DNA of 55,076 bases from Caldithrix sp. Lineage in GTDB: Bacteria > KSB1 > UBA2214 > DYKH01. Of the stretch, positions 24,750 to 33,479 are shown one piece after another. Location: positions 1 through 55,076 of the forward strand of contig DYKH01000009.1 in the NCBI GenBank assembly GCA_020722685.1, read 5' to 3'. Under the pieces are notes generated by a model. It searched no databases, was not told the DNA's origin, and worked only from the letters and a program-made list of their open reading frames with translations. Position numbers and translations under genes: made by a program. Position 1 is the stretch's first letter. Every line of letters starts with the position of its first letter.

Positions 24750-25781
24750 CTACATGAACCGCCCGCGCCACTCGCTCTTAACCGCTTTGCGCTCGGGCAA
24801 CACAGCCTCAAGGGCCAGCAGAATGATGGCAAAAACGAGCAGGTATTGAAAACGATCCTCGAATTGCGAATACTGCATGGAGCCCAGCTCTTTCCGCTCC
24901 ATTTTGCTGATCTCACCATAAATCTTGTTAAGCTCTTCTTCTCCGCTCGTGGAACGATAATACTTGCCGTTCGTTTGTAGCGCTATCTTTTCCAAAGCTA
25001 CTTCGTCCAGCTTCGTGATGACCACTTCACCCTGCCGGTCCTTTTTGAAACCGACACCCACGCCGCCTTGCTCCGATACCGGAATCGGTTCCCCCTTGGG
25101 AGAGCCGATGCCCAGGCAATAGATCACAATACCTTGACGCTCGGCTTCCTCGGCATATTTCATCACGTCGCCCTCATGATCCTCGCCGTCGGTAATCAGC
25201 ACCAGCACTTTGTGCTTGCGCTCCTTTTGCTCGAAGGACTCGATGGCTTTGGCAATTGCCTGGCCAATGGCGGTGCCGGGCGTGGGAATGAGACTTGGAT
25301 CCAGAATGTCCAAGAACATCTTGGCAGCGCCGTAATCGAGTGTGAGCGGGCATTGGACAAAGGCCACGCCGGAAAAGGCGATGAGGCCGATTCGGTCACC
25401 TTGTAGGTGATCGATAAAGGTGCTCACTTCATGCTTAGCCTTGGCCAAACGACTTGGTTGGATGTCCTGAGCCATCATCGAAAGCGAAACATCCAGGGCA
25501 ATAATGATGTCCACACCTTCGCGTTTCACCTCTTCCAGCTTGGTGCCGATTTGCGGGCGGGCAACGGAGAAAATCATGAAAGTAATGGCAGCCAAAATCA
25601 GCGTCACTTTGCCGATTTGTCGCCCGCGACTGGTGCTCTGATTGAGCTTTTGCAGCAATTCCAAATTGCCGAAACGCTTCATGGCGCGCTTTTTAGCTTT
25701 GAAAGCCATGACGTAAAAGCCGACCAAGAGCGGTACCAGCCAAAGGAGGTGTAGTAAGGATATGTGTCCAAAACGAAGCAT
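24750..25781 (-). CDS. batB: BatB, membrane-anchored von Willebrand factor A protein
   Basis: The 343-aa protein has hydrophobic segments near residues 9-25 and 57-75. A VWA domain follows with the metal-ion adhesion site DVSLS (D97, S99, S101), PTPGTAIG and ITDGEDHEGD. The C-terminal transmembrane helix is LLVFAIILLALEAVLP. This is the BatA/BatB architecture. It probably forms a membrane complex with BatA and MoxR. A toxin-antitoxin insertion separates it from batA. Confidence 0.88.
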   Translation of the reverse strand: MLRFGHISLLHLLWLVPLLVGFYVMAFKAKKRAMKRFGNLELLQKLNQSTSRGRQIGKVTLILAAITFMIFSVARPQIGTKLEEVKREGVDIIIALDVSLSMMAQDIQPSRLAKAKHEVSTFIDHLQGDRIGLIAFSGVAFVQCPLTLDYGAAKMFLDILDPSLIPTPGTAIGQAIAKAIESFEQKERKHKVLVLITDGEDHEGDVMKYAEEAERQGIVIYCLGIGSPKGEPIPVSEQGGVGVGFKKDRQGEVVITKLDEVALEKIALQTNGKYYRSTSGEEELNKIYGEISKMERKELGSMQYSQFEDRFQYLLVFAIILLALEAVLPERKAVKSEWRGRFM

Positions 25782-25834
25782 AGATATTTTCGTCTACCTA
25801 TTCTTGATCAAGTCCAAGCGAAAGTCGTAGTTTC

Positions 25835-26170
25835 TCATTTACCCCATTCATCAGGCTGTTGTCTATGTTCCCCCAACTTGCGCAGAACCAAAGTCTTCTC
25901 AAGAACTGCCAATTTATGGGCTCTAAGAATAGAGCGATATTTCAATCCTGTTTGTGAAAAAGATGGGTGGCTCATCTCAAGAATCATATCCGTAGGCAAA
26001 AGTTTTTCAGGGACGACCGAGGATATGAACAGGCAAGTGACATCTTCGATCATAGTCAGCAAGCTATCAGGTGTGAGAACGATTGCCGGACGGACCTTTA
26101 GGCCGCTCAAATCGGTAAAAGGGTAGCGAACCAGGACAACGCTCCCTCTTCTCACTATGGGGTCGGCCAT
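25835..26170 (-). CDS. MazF/PemK-family toxin
   Basis: 111 aa from the ATG at 26170, where MADPIVRRGSVVLVRYPFTD begins the typical MazF/PemK fold. Later motifs are KVRPAIVLTPD, CLFISSVVP and SILRAHKLAVLEK. Members are sequence-specific mRNA endonucleases. The start overlaps the end of the antitoxin gene by 16 bp, as in coupled TA pairs. It sits between batA and batB in the same direction. Confidence 0.85.
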   Translation of the reverse strand: MADPIVRRGSVVLVRYPFTDLSGLKVRPAIVLTPDSLLTMIEDVTCLFISSVVPEKLLPTDMILEMSHPSFSQTGLKYRSILRAHKLAVLEKTLVLRKLGEHRQQPDEWGK

Positions 26171-26403
26171 TGCACCTCTTCTCCGTCTTGAATCGAATAA
26201 ACGTCTTCTCCTTCGGCCTTTAGCCAATAGAAGCTTCTCGATTCGGCAACAATCTTTGTCATTTCCTGAACGGATATGTCGTCATTGAGAAGAGTTCTTC
26301 TGGCTGGCCGGCGCTCAAGGAGAAACTCGGCAAAAGCCTCAACTTGCTCGCATTCTTGAGGAGTTAATTCCATTAGCAAATCATTCAGCCTTTCAGGCAG
26401 CAT
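26155..26403 (-). CDS. Antitoxin partner of the MazF-like toxin
   Basis: 82 aa from the ATG at 26403, preceded by AGGAG at 6 nt; an in-frame extension upstream lacks such a site. The helical N-terminal half (MLPERLNDLLMELTPQECEQ, VEAFAEFLLERR) resembles DUF2281-type antitoxins. The acidic C-terminal tail (EGEDVYSIQDGEEVQWPTP) could plug the toxin. Assigned by overlap with the toxin gene. Confidence 0.75.
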   Translation of the reverse strand: MLPERLNDLLMELTPQECEQVEAFAEFLLERRPARRTLLNDDISVQEMTKIVAESRSFYWLKAEGEDVYSIQDGEEVQWPTP

Positions 26404-26526
26404 ATTTTCTCCTAATAGTCGACCGGCGCAAAAGCAATTGGGGTTGTCAACGGTAGTTACCAAAATCTCGTGTTAAACGAAGCATAAAATTCTATTCGCG
26501 TCTGTTTTTGGCTTATCTGCTTGCGG

Positions 26527-26760
26527 CTAACCCGAGCGCTCCACAGCACGGCCCAAGGCTTTCAAGAGCCGTTCAGCGTTTCTTGATGACCTCAACAAGT
26601 GCGCAGTTTCTATCAAGCCCGATAACTCGGATGCTGAAATCAGGGCGACATCTTCAGAACCGCGCCGATTGATGATGACGATTTCCTGGTTATCGATGAC
26701 ATCAGTCCAAATCTTGTCCAAGTTGGCTCGAGCTTTCGAAAATGTTGTCTGAATGGACAT
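26527..26760 (-). CDS. Phd/YefM-family antitoxin without adjacent toxin
   Basis: 77 aa from the ATG at 26760, with GGAGG 6 nt upstream. It starts MSIQTTFSKARANLDKIWTD and contains IVIINRRGSEDVALISASEL, the YefM DNA-binding fold. Normally a YoeB/Txe toxin gene follows at once. Here the next gene, 120 bp on, is another antitoxin, so the cognate toxin is missing or lies elsewhere. Confidence 0.82.
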   Translation of the reverse strand: MSIQTTFSKARANLDKIWTDVIDNQEIVIINRRGSEDVALISASELSGLIETAHLLRSSRNAERLLKALGRAVERSG

Positions 26761-26875
26761 TGAAAACCTCCACGAATTCGTTCTTGAGTGACCTGTGGCA
26801 TGTAGCCTGCGGAAAATTCGGCCGACACGCAAACGCTTCGTGGATTTGAAATGTTAGAATTCACCGGCGAAATCA

Positions 26876-27868
26876 CTATGGTATCTTACGAAACTTTGTA
26901 TTTGCCAAGACAATTTCTACCAGCAAAAAGCCCATCGCCAGCAGCAGATAGTTGACAAAAAGCTCCTTATAGCGGGTGTACTCTTTCACTTCGATCTTGG
27001 TTTTCTCCAGCTCGCCGATCTCAGCGTAAATCTTTTCCAAGCTGGTTTTGTCGGTGGCGCGGAAATATTGCCCGCCGGTGATGTCGGCAACGTTGCGCAA
27101 CAACTGCTCATCGATTTCGATGGGCATGCGGACGTAGCGCTTGCCAAAAATCGGATCTTCTACCGGATACAGCGCGTCGCCCACGCCGCCGGCGCCGATG
27201 GTGTAGATGCGAATCTTGAAGGCTTTGGCCACCTTGGCCGCGGTGATGGGATCGAGCTCGCCGCGGTTGTTGCGTCCATCCGTCAACAGAATGACCACCT
27301 TGCTCTTGGCTTTGCTGTCGCGCAAACGGTTGACGCAGGTCGCCAGTCCCATCCCGATGGCGGTTCCATCCTCGATCATTCCCACGTGAATCTCATCGAG
27401 AAATCGTAGCAGGATACCGTAATCCAGCGTCAAAGGACATTGGGTGAAGCTTTGGCCCGAGAACACCACCATACCGATGCGATCATTCTGCCGACCTTTG
27501 ATGAAATTAGCGGCGACAATCTTGGCAGCTTCAAGGCGGTTCTTCGGCTTGAAATCCTCCGCCAGCATGCTGCTGGAAATATCCATGGCCAGAATAATGT
27601 CGATGCCCTCGGTGATCACTTCCGATTCCGTTCGACCTGCTTGCGGGCGCGCAAAGGCGATGATCAAGAGCGTAATGACCAAAACTCGCAAGGCAAAAAG
27701 CGAATGCCGGTAGCGCTTGAGCGGAGAGGCCTTGACCGATTTTACGATGCCCAGATTGGAATAGCGCAGAGTTCCTTGAGCGCGTCGACTTCGCTTGATA
27801 TACCAATACAATAGAGCAGGTATCAGCAGCAACAGCAAAAGAAATTCGGGATTGGCAAAGCGAAACAT
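26876..27868 (-). CDS. batA: BatA, membrane-anchored von Willebrand factor A protein
   Basis: 330 aa from the ATG at 27868, with GAGGG 8 nt upstream and 1 bp after the stop of the preceding gene. N-terminal transmembrane segments (about 8-24 and 56-73) precede a VWA domain with DISSS (D96, S98, S100), EDGTAIGMG and LLTDGRNNRGE. The last helix is LLLAMGFLLVEIVLA. The order BatA then BatB is conserved in aerotolerance operons. Confidence 0.88.
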   Translation of the reverse strand: MFRFANPEFLLLLLLIPALLYWYIKRSRRAQGTLRYSNLGIVKSVKASPLKRYRHSLFALRVLVITLLIIAFARPQAGRTESEVITEGIDIILAMDISSSMLAEDFKPKNRLEAAKIVAANFIKGRQNDRIGMVVFSGQSFTQCPLTLDYGILLRFLDEIHVGMIEDGTAIGMGLATCVNRLRDSKAKSKVVILLTDGRNNRGELDPITAAKVAKAFKIRIYTIGAGGVGDALYPVEDPIFGKRYVRMPIEIDEQLLRNVADITGGQYFRATDKTSLEKIYAEIGELEKTKIEVKEYTRYKELFVNYLLLAMGFLLVEIVLANTKFRKIP

Positions 27869-27869
27869 C

Positions 27870-28928
27870 TCAGCGGCCCTCACCCTCTACCAATTGCGGT
27901 TCCGCCACAGGCGCCGGCTCCTCTTTCTTTTCCCTCGACTCTGTGGACTCGCCGGTAACGATTTCCTCAGTAGGCGCACTGATCACCAATTTGGTTTGCT
28001 GTACGAAATCAAAGGCGAGCCGGGTGACGATTTGAGTTTCTTCATCCGTCGGAATGTACTTGGCAAATTTGACTAAATCGCAGGCATCCAAGAACTCGCG
28101 CATCATTTGAATGGCGTCCGCATTGATTTGTTCCTGTTTCATTTTATCCAGCAATTGCGTGGTGGTCATTTCCAGAGCGTCCAAGAAATAGCGGCCTTCA
28201 ACGTATTGCCGAATGATTTCGGAAAGCTCGATATAATATTCCTTCACTTTGCCGGCGCTCAACAGGTCGCCGGCAACGAGCTTTTCTAATGCCTCCAAAG
28301 CCAATTCATGCGCCGGACGCGGCGGTTTCTGGCGTTTGGGTAGGAACGACTTGCCTTCCTTCCGCCGCTTAAGGTAATAAAAGCCCACAATGGCAATCGC
28401 CAATGCAAGCACAACGCCGGTGATCAGCAGAATGAGATTCTTGTATTCGCGCGGCGGCACCAACGGCATCTTGATGTCGCGAATATCGCCGGCTTGATCG
28501 GGATTTAGACTTTGCACCACGATCTTGATCGGCTCGGTTTTGAGAAATTTGCGAGTGGTATCGGTTCCGGTCGAATAGCCAATCTGCAAGGAAGGGATCT
28601 CGAATTCGCCGGTATCGAAGGTGGAGACGAGATAATCCGTCTGCTCAATAATTTTGCCGTTCTCTTTGCGCGGCTCCTGCACCTTGTAATCGCGAATCTC
28701 GAACATGCCCAGATTGACGGCCAGAGACGGCGTCTGCAATTGCACACCCGGATCATGCGTGATGATGACCGAGTAGCGAATCACATCGCCGATGTGAATG
28801 CTGGACCGATCTACTTTGGATTCGATGGAAATTCCGCTGTTCTGGCTGAAAACGGCCGCAACGCTCAGGAGCATCCAAAGCCCAAACGGGAGAAAAATCG
28901 CCCTATATTTTAACACAGTCACTTTCAT
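27870..28928 (-). CDS. BatD-like membrane protein with C-terminal helical domain
   Basis: The 352-aa protein has a signal peptide and a beta-sandwich region (SIESKVDRSSIHIGDVIRYS, TFDTGEFEIPSLQIGYST) like the BatD repeat. One transmembrane helix (about 164-186) is followed by a cytoplasmic helical domain (EYYIELSEIIRQYVEGRYFL, FLDACDLVKFAKYIPTDEE) and a Pro/Glu-rich tail. The cytoplasmic part resembles DUF4381-like domains found beside MoxR. It is translated just before batA and overlaps the SurA-N-like gene by 4 bp. Confidence 0.72.
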   Translation of the reverse strand: MKVTVLKYRAIFLPFGLWMLLSVAAVFSQNSGISIESKVDRSSIHIGDVIRYSVIITHDPGVQLQTPSLAVNLGMFEIRDYKVQEPRKENGKIIEQTDYLVSTFDTGEFEIPSLQIGYSTGTDTTRKFLKTEPIKIVVQSLNPDQAGDIRDIKMPLVPPREYKNLILLITGVVLALAIAIVGFYYLKRRKEGKSFLPKRQKPPRPAHELALEALEKLVAGDLLSAGKVKEYYIELSEIIRQYVEGRYFLDALEMTTTQLLDKMKQEQINADAIQMMREFLDACDLVKFAKYIPTDEETQIVTRLAFDFVQQTKLVISAPTEEIVTGESTESREKKEEPAPVAEPQLVEGEGR

Positions 28929-29869
28929 TGTACTTTGGCTTCGAAAAACTGCACGCCTTCTGCCAAGATCATTCTCTCGATGAGAGCTTGATAGGCATCC
29001 TGATATTTCTTCCGGTACAAATCCTGCGTCACCTGCTGTTGCACTTCGGATAGCGGCTTTTCCCGAACGACTTTCCCGTCCTTATCCTTTTCGGCATAAT
29101 CGTCCTTATGCGCGTCGTAATAGAGACCAATGTCGTCATTGGTAATGTCCACTTTGCCAGCTACGCGTTCCTGCAAAAGCTTGCGCACCATGAGCATCTT
29201 CTTGGCCTGGAAGGCGCCTTCGATGACCTCAGCGTCCTTGTCCAATTCGGCGCGTTTGGCGGTATCGTAAAGCAATTCGCTGGCGACGAACTCGCGCAAG
29301 AATTCCAACTTTTTATCCCTGCTGCGGAACTGCTCGCGTACGGTGGGAGGCAACTGATCGATCTCGAAATCCAAATCGCCCTGGGTGATCTCACGGCTGC
29401 CAATGCGGGCTACTACTTCGCCGGGTCGCTTTTTCACCACCTGCGATTGATCCGCCTGCACCGTCTCGTCCAAGGCTTGCTGGGCGTCCGTGGAGCGCTC
29501 CAGCCGTTCGAGGCAGGCGATGATTCGCTTGTTGACATCTTCGATCAAGCTGCTTTCCGGATACAGATGCTTTATCTTGAGGTAGAAGGCCAGGGCATTC
29601 TCATAGTCTCTCAGCCGATCAAAATAGGTGTTGGCGATGATATAATTGACGTTGGCCTGCTCACGCGCATCAATGTCGTATTCATTCAGATAATATTGAT
29701 ATTGCTCGATCGCTTGTTTGAACAGGGATCGGTTGATGAGATCCCCGGCATACTCGCGCACCTTATCTCCATCCAGCGCCGGCTTTTTCCCGTCACTGCA
29801 CCCCAACAAACAAGCAATAGCAATCACCCATATTAAGGCGTGCAGCTTGTAAGATTTGAAAAAGTTCAT
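28925..29869 (-). CDS. TPR lipoprotein with SurA N-terminal-like domain
   Basis: 314 aa from the ATG at 29869, with GGAGG 6 nt upstream. The lipobox is AIACLLGC. TPR-like repeats (about residues 35-120) lead to a SurA-type chaperone segment (VVARIGSREITQGDLDFEID, FLREFVASELLYDTAKRAEL, VDITNDDIGLYYDAHKDDYA). The parvulin isomerase domain that normally follows is absent. It would be a periplasm-facing chaperone or scaffold in the Bat cluster. Confidence 0.75.
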   Translation of the reverse strand: MNFFKSYKLHALIWVIAIACLLGCSDGKKPALDGDKVREYAGDLINRSLFKQAIEQYQYYLNEYDIDAREQANVNYIIANTYFDRLRDYENALAFYLKIKHLYPESSLIEDVNKRIIACLERLERSTDAQQALDETVQADQSQVVKKRPGEVVARIGSREITQGDLDFEIDQLPPTVREQFRSRDKKLEFLREFVASELLYDTAKRAELDKDAEVIEGAFQAKKMLMVRKLLQERVAGKVDITNDDIGLYYDAHKDDYAEKDKDGKVVREKPLSEVQQQVTQDLYRKKYQDAYQALIERMILAEGVQFFEAKVQ

Positions 29870-29898
29870 GAGCTCCTCCAAAGAAAACTTTTGAGCGT

Positions 29899-30777
29899 TC
29901 ATCGAAAGCGCTTGGCGCGCATGCGAAAGAAGCGAATGAGCGGCTCCACATAGGAAGCATCAGTGCTGATATCTATATAGTCCACATTCATGGAGCGAAA
30001 TATCTTTTCTCTGGCCAACTTGGTTTGCATGGATCGAGAAGCGAACTCGTCTCGAACCGCAAAATCCGAAGTATCGACCAAAAAAGTTTCCCCGGTTTCC
30101 GCATCCTCCAGCTCGATAAAGCCGACATTGGGCAGGGCCACCTCGCGGGGATCGGTAATAGTGATAGCCACGATGTCATGTTTCTTGTTGGCGATTTGCA
30201 GCGCCTTTTCATAGCCCGAGCTGATAAAGTCGGAGACCAAAAAGACCACTGCTCTGCGGCTGGTCACACGGGAAAGAAATTGCAGCGCCGCAGAAATATC
30301 CGTCTGCCGGCCTTGCGGTTTGTGGTACAAGATCTCTCTGACAACCCGCAAGACGTGCGATTTGCCTTTCTTCGGCGAGACGAACTTTTCCACCTGGTCG
30401 CTAAAAACAATCAGGCCGACCTTGTCATTGTTCTTGATGGCCGAAAAAGCCAGCAACGCACACAACTCGGCGGCAATCTCCCCTTTCATCTGCGCCACGG
30501 TGCCAAACTCGCCGGAAGAGCTCACATCCACCACCAGCATCACCGTGAGCTCTCTCTCTTCCTCGAACACCTTGACGAACGGATGTCCCATGCGCGCCGT
30601 GACATTCCAGTCGATGGTGCGGATGTCGTCGCCCATTTGGTATTCGCGCACCTCGGAAAATTCCATTCCCCGTCCTTTGAATACGGAATGGTACTCGCCG
30701 GAGAAAACATCATTCACCAATCCACGGGTCTGGATTTCGATGCGTTTGACTTTTTTGAGGACTTCTTTGGGAATCAT
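29899..30777 (-). CDS. DUF58 (VWA-like) protein
   Basis: The 292-aa protein shows the DUF58 signature: GEYHSVFKGRGMEFSEVREY and DDIRTIDWNVTARMGHPFVK, then a VWA-like strand VMLVVDVSSSGEFGT. Such proteins regularly accompany MoxR ATPases and are cytoplasmic. It lies between moxR (with a TA pair in between) and the SurA-N-like gene. A 14-bp tandem repeat lies directly before the ATG. Confidence 0.9.
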   Translation of the reverse strand: MIPKEVLKKVKRIEIQTRGLVNDVFSGEYHSVFKGRGMEFSEVREYQMGDDIRTIDWNVTARMGHPFVKVFEEERELTVMLVVDVSSSGEFGTVAQMKGEIAAELCALLAFSAIKNNDKVGLIVFSDQVEKFVSPKKGKSHVLRVVREILYHKPQGRQTDISAALQFLSRVTSRRAVVFLVSDFISSGYEKALQIANKKHDIVAITITDPREVALPNVGFIELEDAETGETFLVDTSDFAVRDEFASRSMQTKLAREKIFRSMNVDYIDISTDASYVEPLIRFFRMRAKRFR

Positions 30778-30778
30778 T

Positions 30779-30806
30779 GGATTTTAGATTTCGGATTTTA
30801 GATTTC
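30779..30806. repeat. Tandem 14-bp repeat upstream of the DUF58 gene
   Basis: GGATTTTAGATTTC occurs twice head to tail (30779-30792, 30793-30806). It lies 1 bp before the DUF58 ATG and separates it from the TA module. It occupies the place where a ribosome-binding site would be expected, and no clear Shine-Dalgarno is seen there. Confidence 0.85.
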
Positions 30807-30880
30807 CGATCTTGTCTGATGGATTTGAGGTCACGGCACTTCGGTTTTATTCAACACCTTTTCTTTTGGTAGCCACTTGT

Positions 30881-31249
30881 TCATAAAGCCAAAGTATGTC
30901 GTAGAGCCTTGTCGATTCGCTTCATCGACAACCGGCCAATCTTTCGGTCAATTTCAGCTTCATGGATCGTTGCAAGGTTGTCCGTCATGACCACGGAATC
31001 ACTGAGCAAACCTGACCTTCTTCCAAACTGAGTAGAAAGTTTGATCGTGACCCGACTTGGATGATTTGCGCGTAACATCTTGCTGGTAATCATGGCGACG
31101 ATGACCTGCGGCAGGCCAGTTTGCAGGTTATCTGCCCGAACGACGAGTGCGGGTCGTGTCTTTGCAGTGCTCAAATCTGAATGCGGAAAGAGTACCAGGA
31201 CGACTTCACCTCGTTCATAAGCCGGATTTGGCGGCGTCATAGTTATCAT
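30881..31249 (-). CDS. MazF/PemK-family toxin (second module)
   Basis: 122 aa from the ATG at 31249 (another ATG at 31240 is possible). NPAYERGEVVLVLFPHSDLS, KTRPALVVRAD and VAMITSKML follow the MazF/PemK pattern. The C-terminal half, SVVMTDNLATIHEAEI, matches the fold's last strand. The frame overlaps the antitoxin gene by about 35 bp. It lies between moxR and the DUF58 gene in operon direction. Confidence 0.85.
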   Translation of the reverse strand: MITMTPPNPAYERGEVVLVLFPHSDLSTAKTRPALVVRADNLQTGLPQVIVAMITSKMLRANHPSRVTIKLSTQFGRRSGLLSDSVVMTDNLATIHEAEIDRKIGRLSMKRIDKALRHTLAL

Positions 31250-31466
31250 AAATGGCCATTTCAGGACTGTCCCAATCTTCTGCAAAGGTTGCCAGCCGTG
31301 CACGAAGATCGGCTGCCTGTACCCTATCTATACCGCGGGCTCGCAGATCAATAGAATGAGGTGAAAGAAACGTTACAATGGCGGGCACCTCATCGGCCAA
31401 ACCAGCAGGAACCTCTGCTAATTCGATCTTGCCACTACGATATGTACCTTCGATAGCAGTAAACAT
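31215..31466 (-). CDS. Antitoxin of the second MazF module
   Basis: 83 aa from the ATG at 31466, with GGAG 9 nt upstream. The N-terminus FTAIEGTYRSGKIELAEVPA resembles AF2212/DUF104-type antitoxins, small beta proteins. The tail has DWDSPEMAIYDNYD, a motif common in antitoxin C-termini. Overlap with the toxin supports the pair. Confidence 0.78.
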   Translation of the reverse strand: MFTAIEGTYRSGKIELAEVPAGLADEVPAIVTFLSPHSIDLRARGIDRVQAADLRARLATFAEDWDSPEMAIYDNYDAAKSGL

Positions 31467-31488
31467 AGTTACCATCTCCGTTGCTTTT

Positions 31489-32478
31489 TCACGGGACTTC
31501 GATCTTGTTCAGCACTTTCCTCACCACGTCTTCCGGATTGATTTCCTCGGCTTCTGCCTCGTAGGTGATGATGATGCGATGTCGCAGCACGTCCATGCCG
31601 ATGGACCGAACGTCCTCCGGGGTAACGTAGCCGCGCCGGCGCAAGAAGGCGTGCGCCTTGGCCGCCATGCTCAAATAAATCGAAGCTCGCGGCGAAGCGC
31701 CATAGGCAATGAGCTCGTCCAGTTCTTCCAGACCATATTCCTTGGGCGTACGGGTCGCGAACACGATATCGACGATATAGTTCTCAATCTTGGGATCGAT
31801 ATACACTTCGTGAACCACGCGGCGAGCTTTGACAATATCCTCGGGAGTCACTACCGGAGTGACCTGCGGGATTTCCGTCTTGGTCATGCGGCGCATGATT
31901 TCCAACTCTTCATTGCGATCCGGATAGCCGATGGACAGCTTGAGCATGAATCGATCCACCTGCGCTTCCGGCAAGGGATAGGTGCCTTCCTGCTCGATGG
32001 GGTTCTGCGTCGCCAGAACCAGAAACGGCGCCGGCAAAGGAAAGGTCGAATCACCGATGGTGACCTGGCGCTCCTGCATGGCTTCCAAAAGGGCGGATTG
32101 CACTTTGGCCGGGGAGCGGTTGATCTCGTCTGCCAAAACCAGGTTAGAAAATACCGGGCCGTGCTTGGTGCTGTATTTTCCGTTATGCTGATCGTAGATC
32201 ATGGTACCGACGATATCGGCCGGCAGCAAGTCCGGCGTGAATTGGATGCGCTGAAATTTGGTTTTGATGACCGCGGAAAGCGTTTTCACCGCCATGGTCT
32301 TGGCCAAGCCGGGAACACCTTCCAACAAGATATGACCATCCGCCAACAGACCGATGAGCAGACGCTCGATCATGTACTTCTGGCCGACGATGACTTTGCT
32401 CACCTCTTGAGTGATTCTTTCGACAAAGGCGCTTTCCTTTTCAATCCTAGCATTGATGGCTTGAATGTCAATGTTCAT
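31489..32478 (-). CDS. MoxR-family AAA+ ATPase
   Basis: The 329-aa protein has Walker A GVPGLAKT (54-61), Walker B LVLADEIN (113-120), the NRSPAKVQSALLEAMQE segment and a sensor region FLVLATQNPIEQEGTYPLPE (split by eye as VLATQNP and PLPEAQ). MoxR ATPases act as chaperones that load or activate VWA proteins such as DUF58 and BatA/B. It follows the BatD-like gene by 32 bp. Confidence 0.94.
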   Translation of the reverse strand: MNIDIQAINARIEKESAFVERITQEVSKVIVGQKYMIERLLIGLLADGHILLEGVPGLAKTMAVKTLSAVIKTKFQRIQFTPDLLPADIVGTMIYDQHNGKYSTKHGPVFSNLVLADEINRSPAKVQSALLEAMQERQVTIGDSTFPLPAPFLVLATQNPIEQEGTYPLPEAQVDRFMLKLSIGYPDRNEELEIMRRMTKTEIPQVTPVVTPEDIVKARRVVHEVYIDPKIENYIVDIVFATRTPKEYGLEELDELIAYGASPRASIYLSMAAKAHAFLRRRGYVTPEDVRSIGMDVLRHRIIITYEAEAEEINPEDVVRKVLNKIEVP

Positions 32479-32510
32479 CTATCCTCCGGGAAAAAGCTTT
32501 AATTCCTATT

Positions 32511-33479
32511 CTATTTTGAAGCTTCTGTTGCCGCGGGACGATAAAGCTCGCCGCGCTGGCTCCTCTGCAAATTCGCTTCCAACAATGTATAGGCGCGGTC
32601 CAATTCGCTCTTGTTCATGCTGCCGCCGGAAAACTTGACCAAATCTGCTTTGCTTAATATCTCACTGATTTCCAGCTCACACCTTTCGTCGAGATTTTTG
32701 GTGTGCAAGGCTTGAATGATCTCTTCGGTGGTGGCTTCGAGGCCGGGTAGGCTTAACTTTTCACTCAGGAAGCGCCGGAGCAAGCGGGCGAGATAAGCAA
32801 AGCTCGTCGAAACATCCAGATCCGGATCTTGCAGATTGATCTGCCCCCTGAGCTGCGCCAAGTATCCTTCTTCCATTGGCACGGCAGCGGCCGCGGCTTC
32901 CTGAGCCTTCCTTTCTCGCTCGTTTTTCTTCCGCCGCAACTGCAGAACGGCGCCCGCGCTTACAGCCGACAAAACAAAAACGCCTGCCGCCCAGAGTAGC
33001 CAATTCTTAGAACCCGGCTCCGGCAATGGATCTACGACCTTTACCTCGATGCGATTGGTGATGAGTCGATACTCCTTGTTCGTCTCCCGATCGGTGTATT
33101 TGATAATGACGCCTTCGACGTACCCCATCCCCAGGCTTTTCGGCTTCAGAGTGAAATCATAGTCTAGAACCGAGGTGTTCTGGCCACCCACCTCGGCCAC
33201 GCGGTTGGAAGAGGCGTTGGCGATAATTTCTAAATTTTGCACCAATGGGTTGTCGAATTGATGCACTTCGTATTTGTCCAGCTCACCATACCACTCCATG
33301 CGAATCGTGAATACTAAGGTTCTGTTTAGTGGAACCTGATTTTTATCCACGGAGGCAGAAAGGCGAATTCCGCTGCCTGCTGAGCCGCCGGTGGTTTGGG
33401 TCAGACCATTTGTTACAAGATAGGCAAGAGTGCAACCGACCATGATGAGCGCAAACACACCGCGATATCTTGGAATCAT
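32511..33479 (-). CDS. BatD-like membrane protein heading the moxR cluster
   Basis: The 322-aa protein has a signal peptide or anchor and a beta-rich extracytoplasmic part (ASVDKNQVPLNRTLVFTIRM, close to the BatD start pattern). One transmembrane helix (about 158-180) and a helical cytoplasmic domain (LRRFLSEKLSLPGLEATTEE, ISEILSKADLVKFSG) follow. The cytoplasmic domain resembles those of 27870-28928 and BatD. Confidence 0.72.
   Translation of the reverse strand: MIPRYRGVFALIMVGCTLAYLVTNGLTQTTGGSAGSGIRLSASVDKNQVPLNRTLVFTIRMEWYGELDKYEVHQFDNPLVQNLEIIANASSNRVAEVGGQNTSVLDYDFTLKPKSLGMGYVEGVIIKYTDRETNKEYRLITNRIEVKVVDPLPEPGSKNWLLWAAGVFVLSAVSAGAVLQLRRKKNERERKAQEAAAAAVPMEEGYLAQLRGQINLQDPDLDVSTSFAYLARLLRRFLSEKLSLPGLEATTEEIIQALHTKNLDERCELEISEILSKADLVKFSGGSMNKSELDRAYTLLEANLQRSQRGELYRPAATEASK

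Noticed and set aside
31378..32502. Plus-strand frame (374 aa) opposite moxR
   Set aside because: It is an antisense shadow of a clear AAA+ ATPase.
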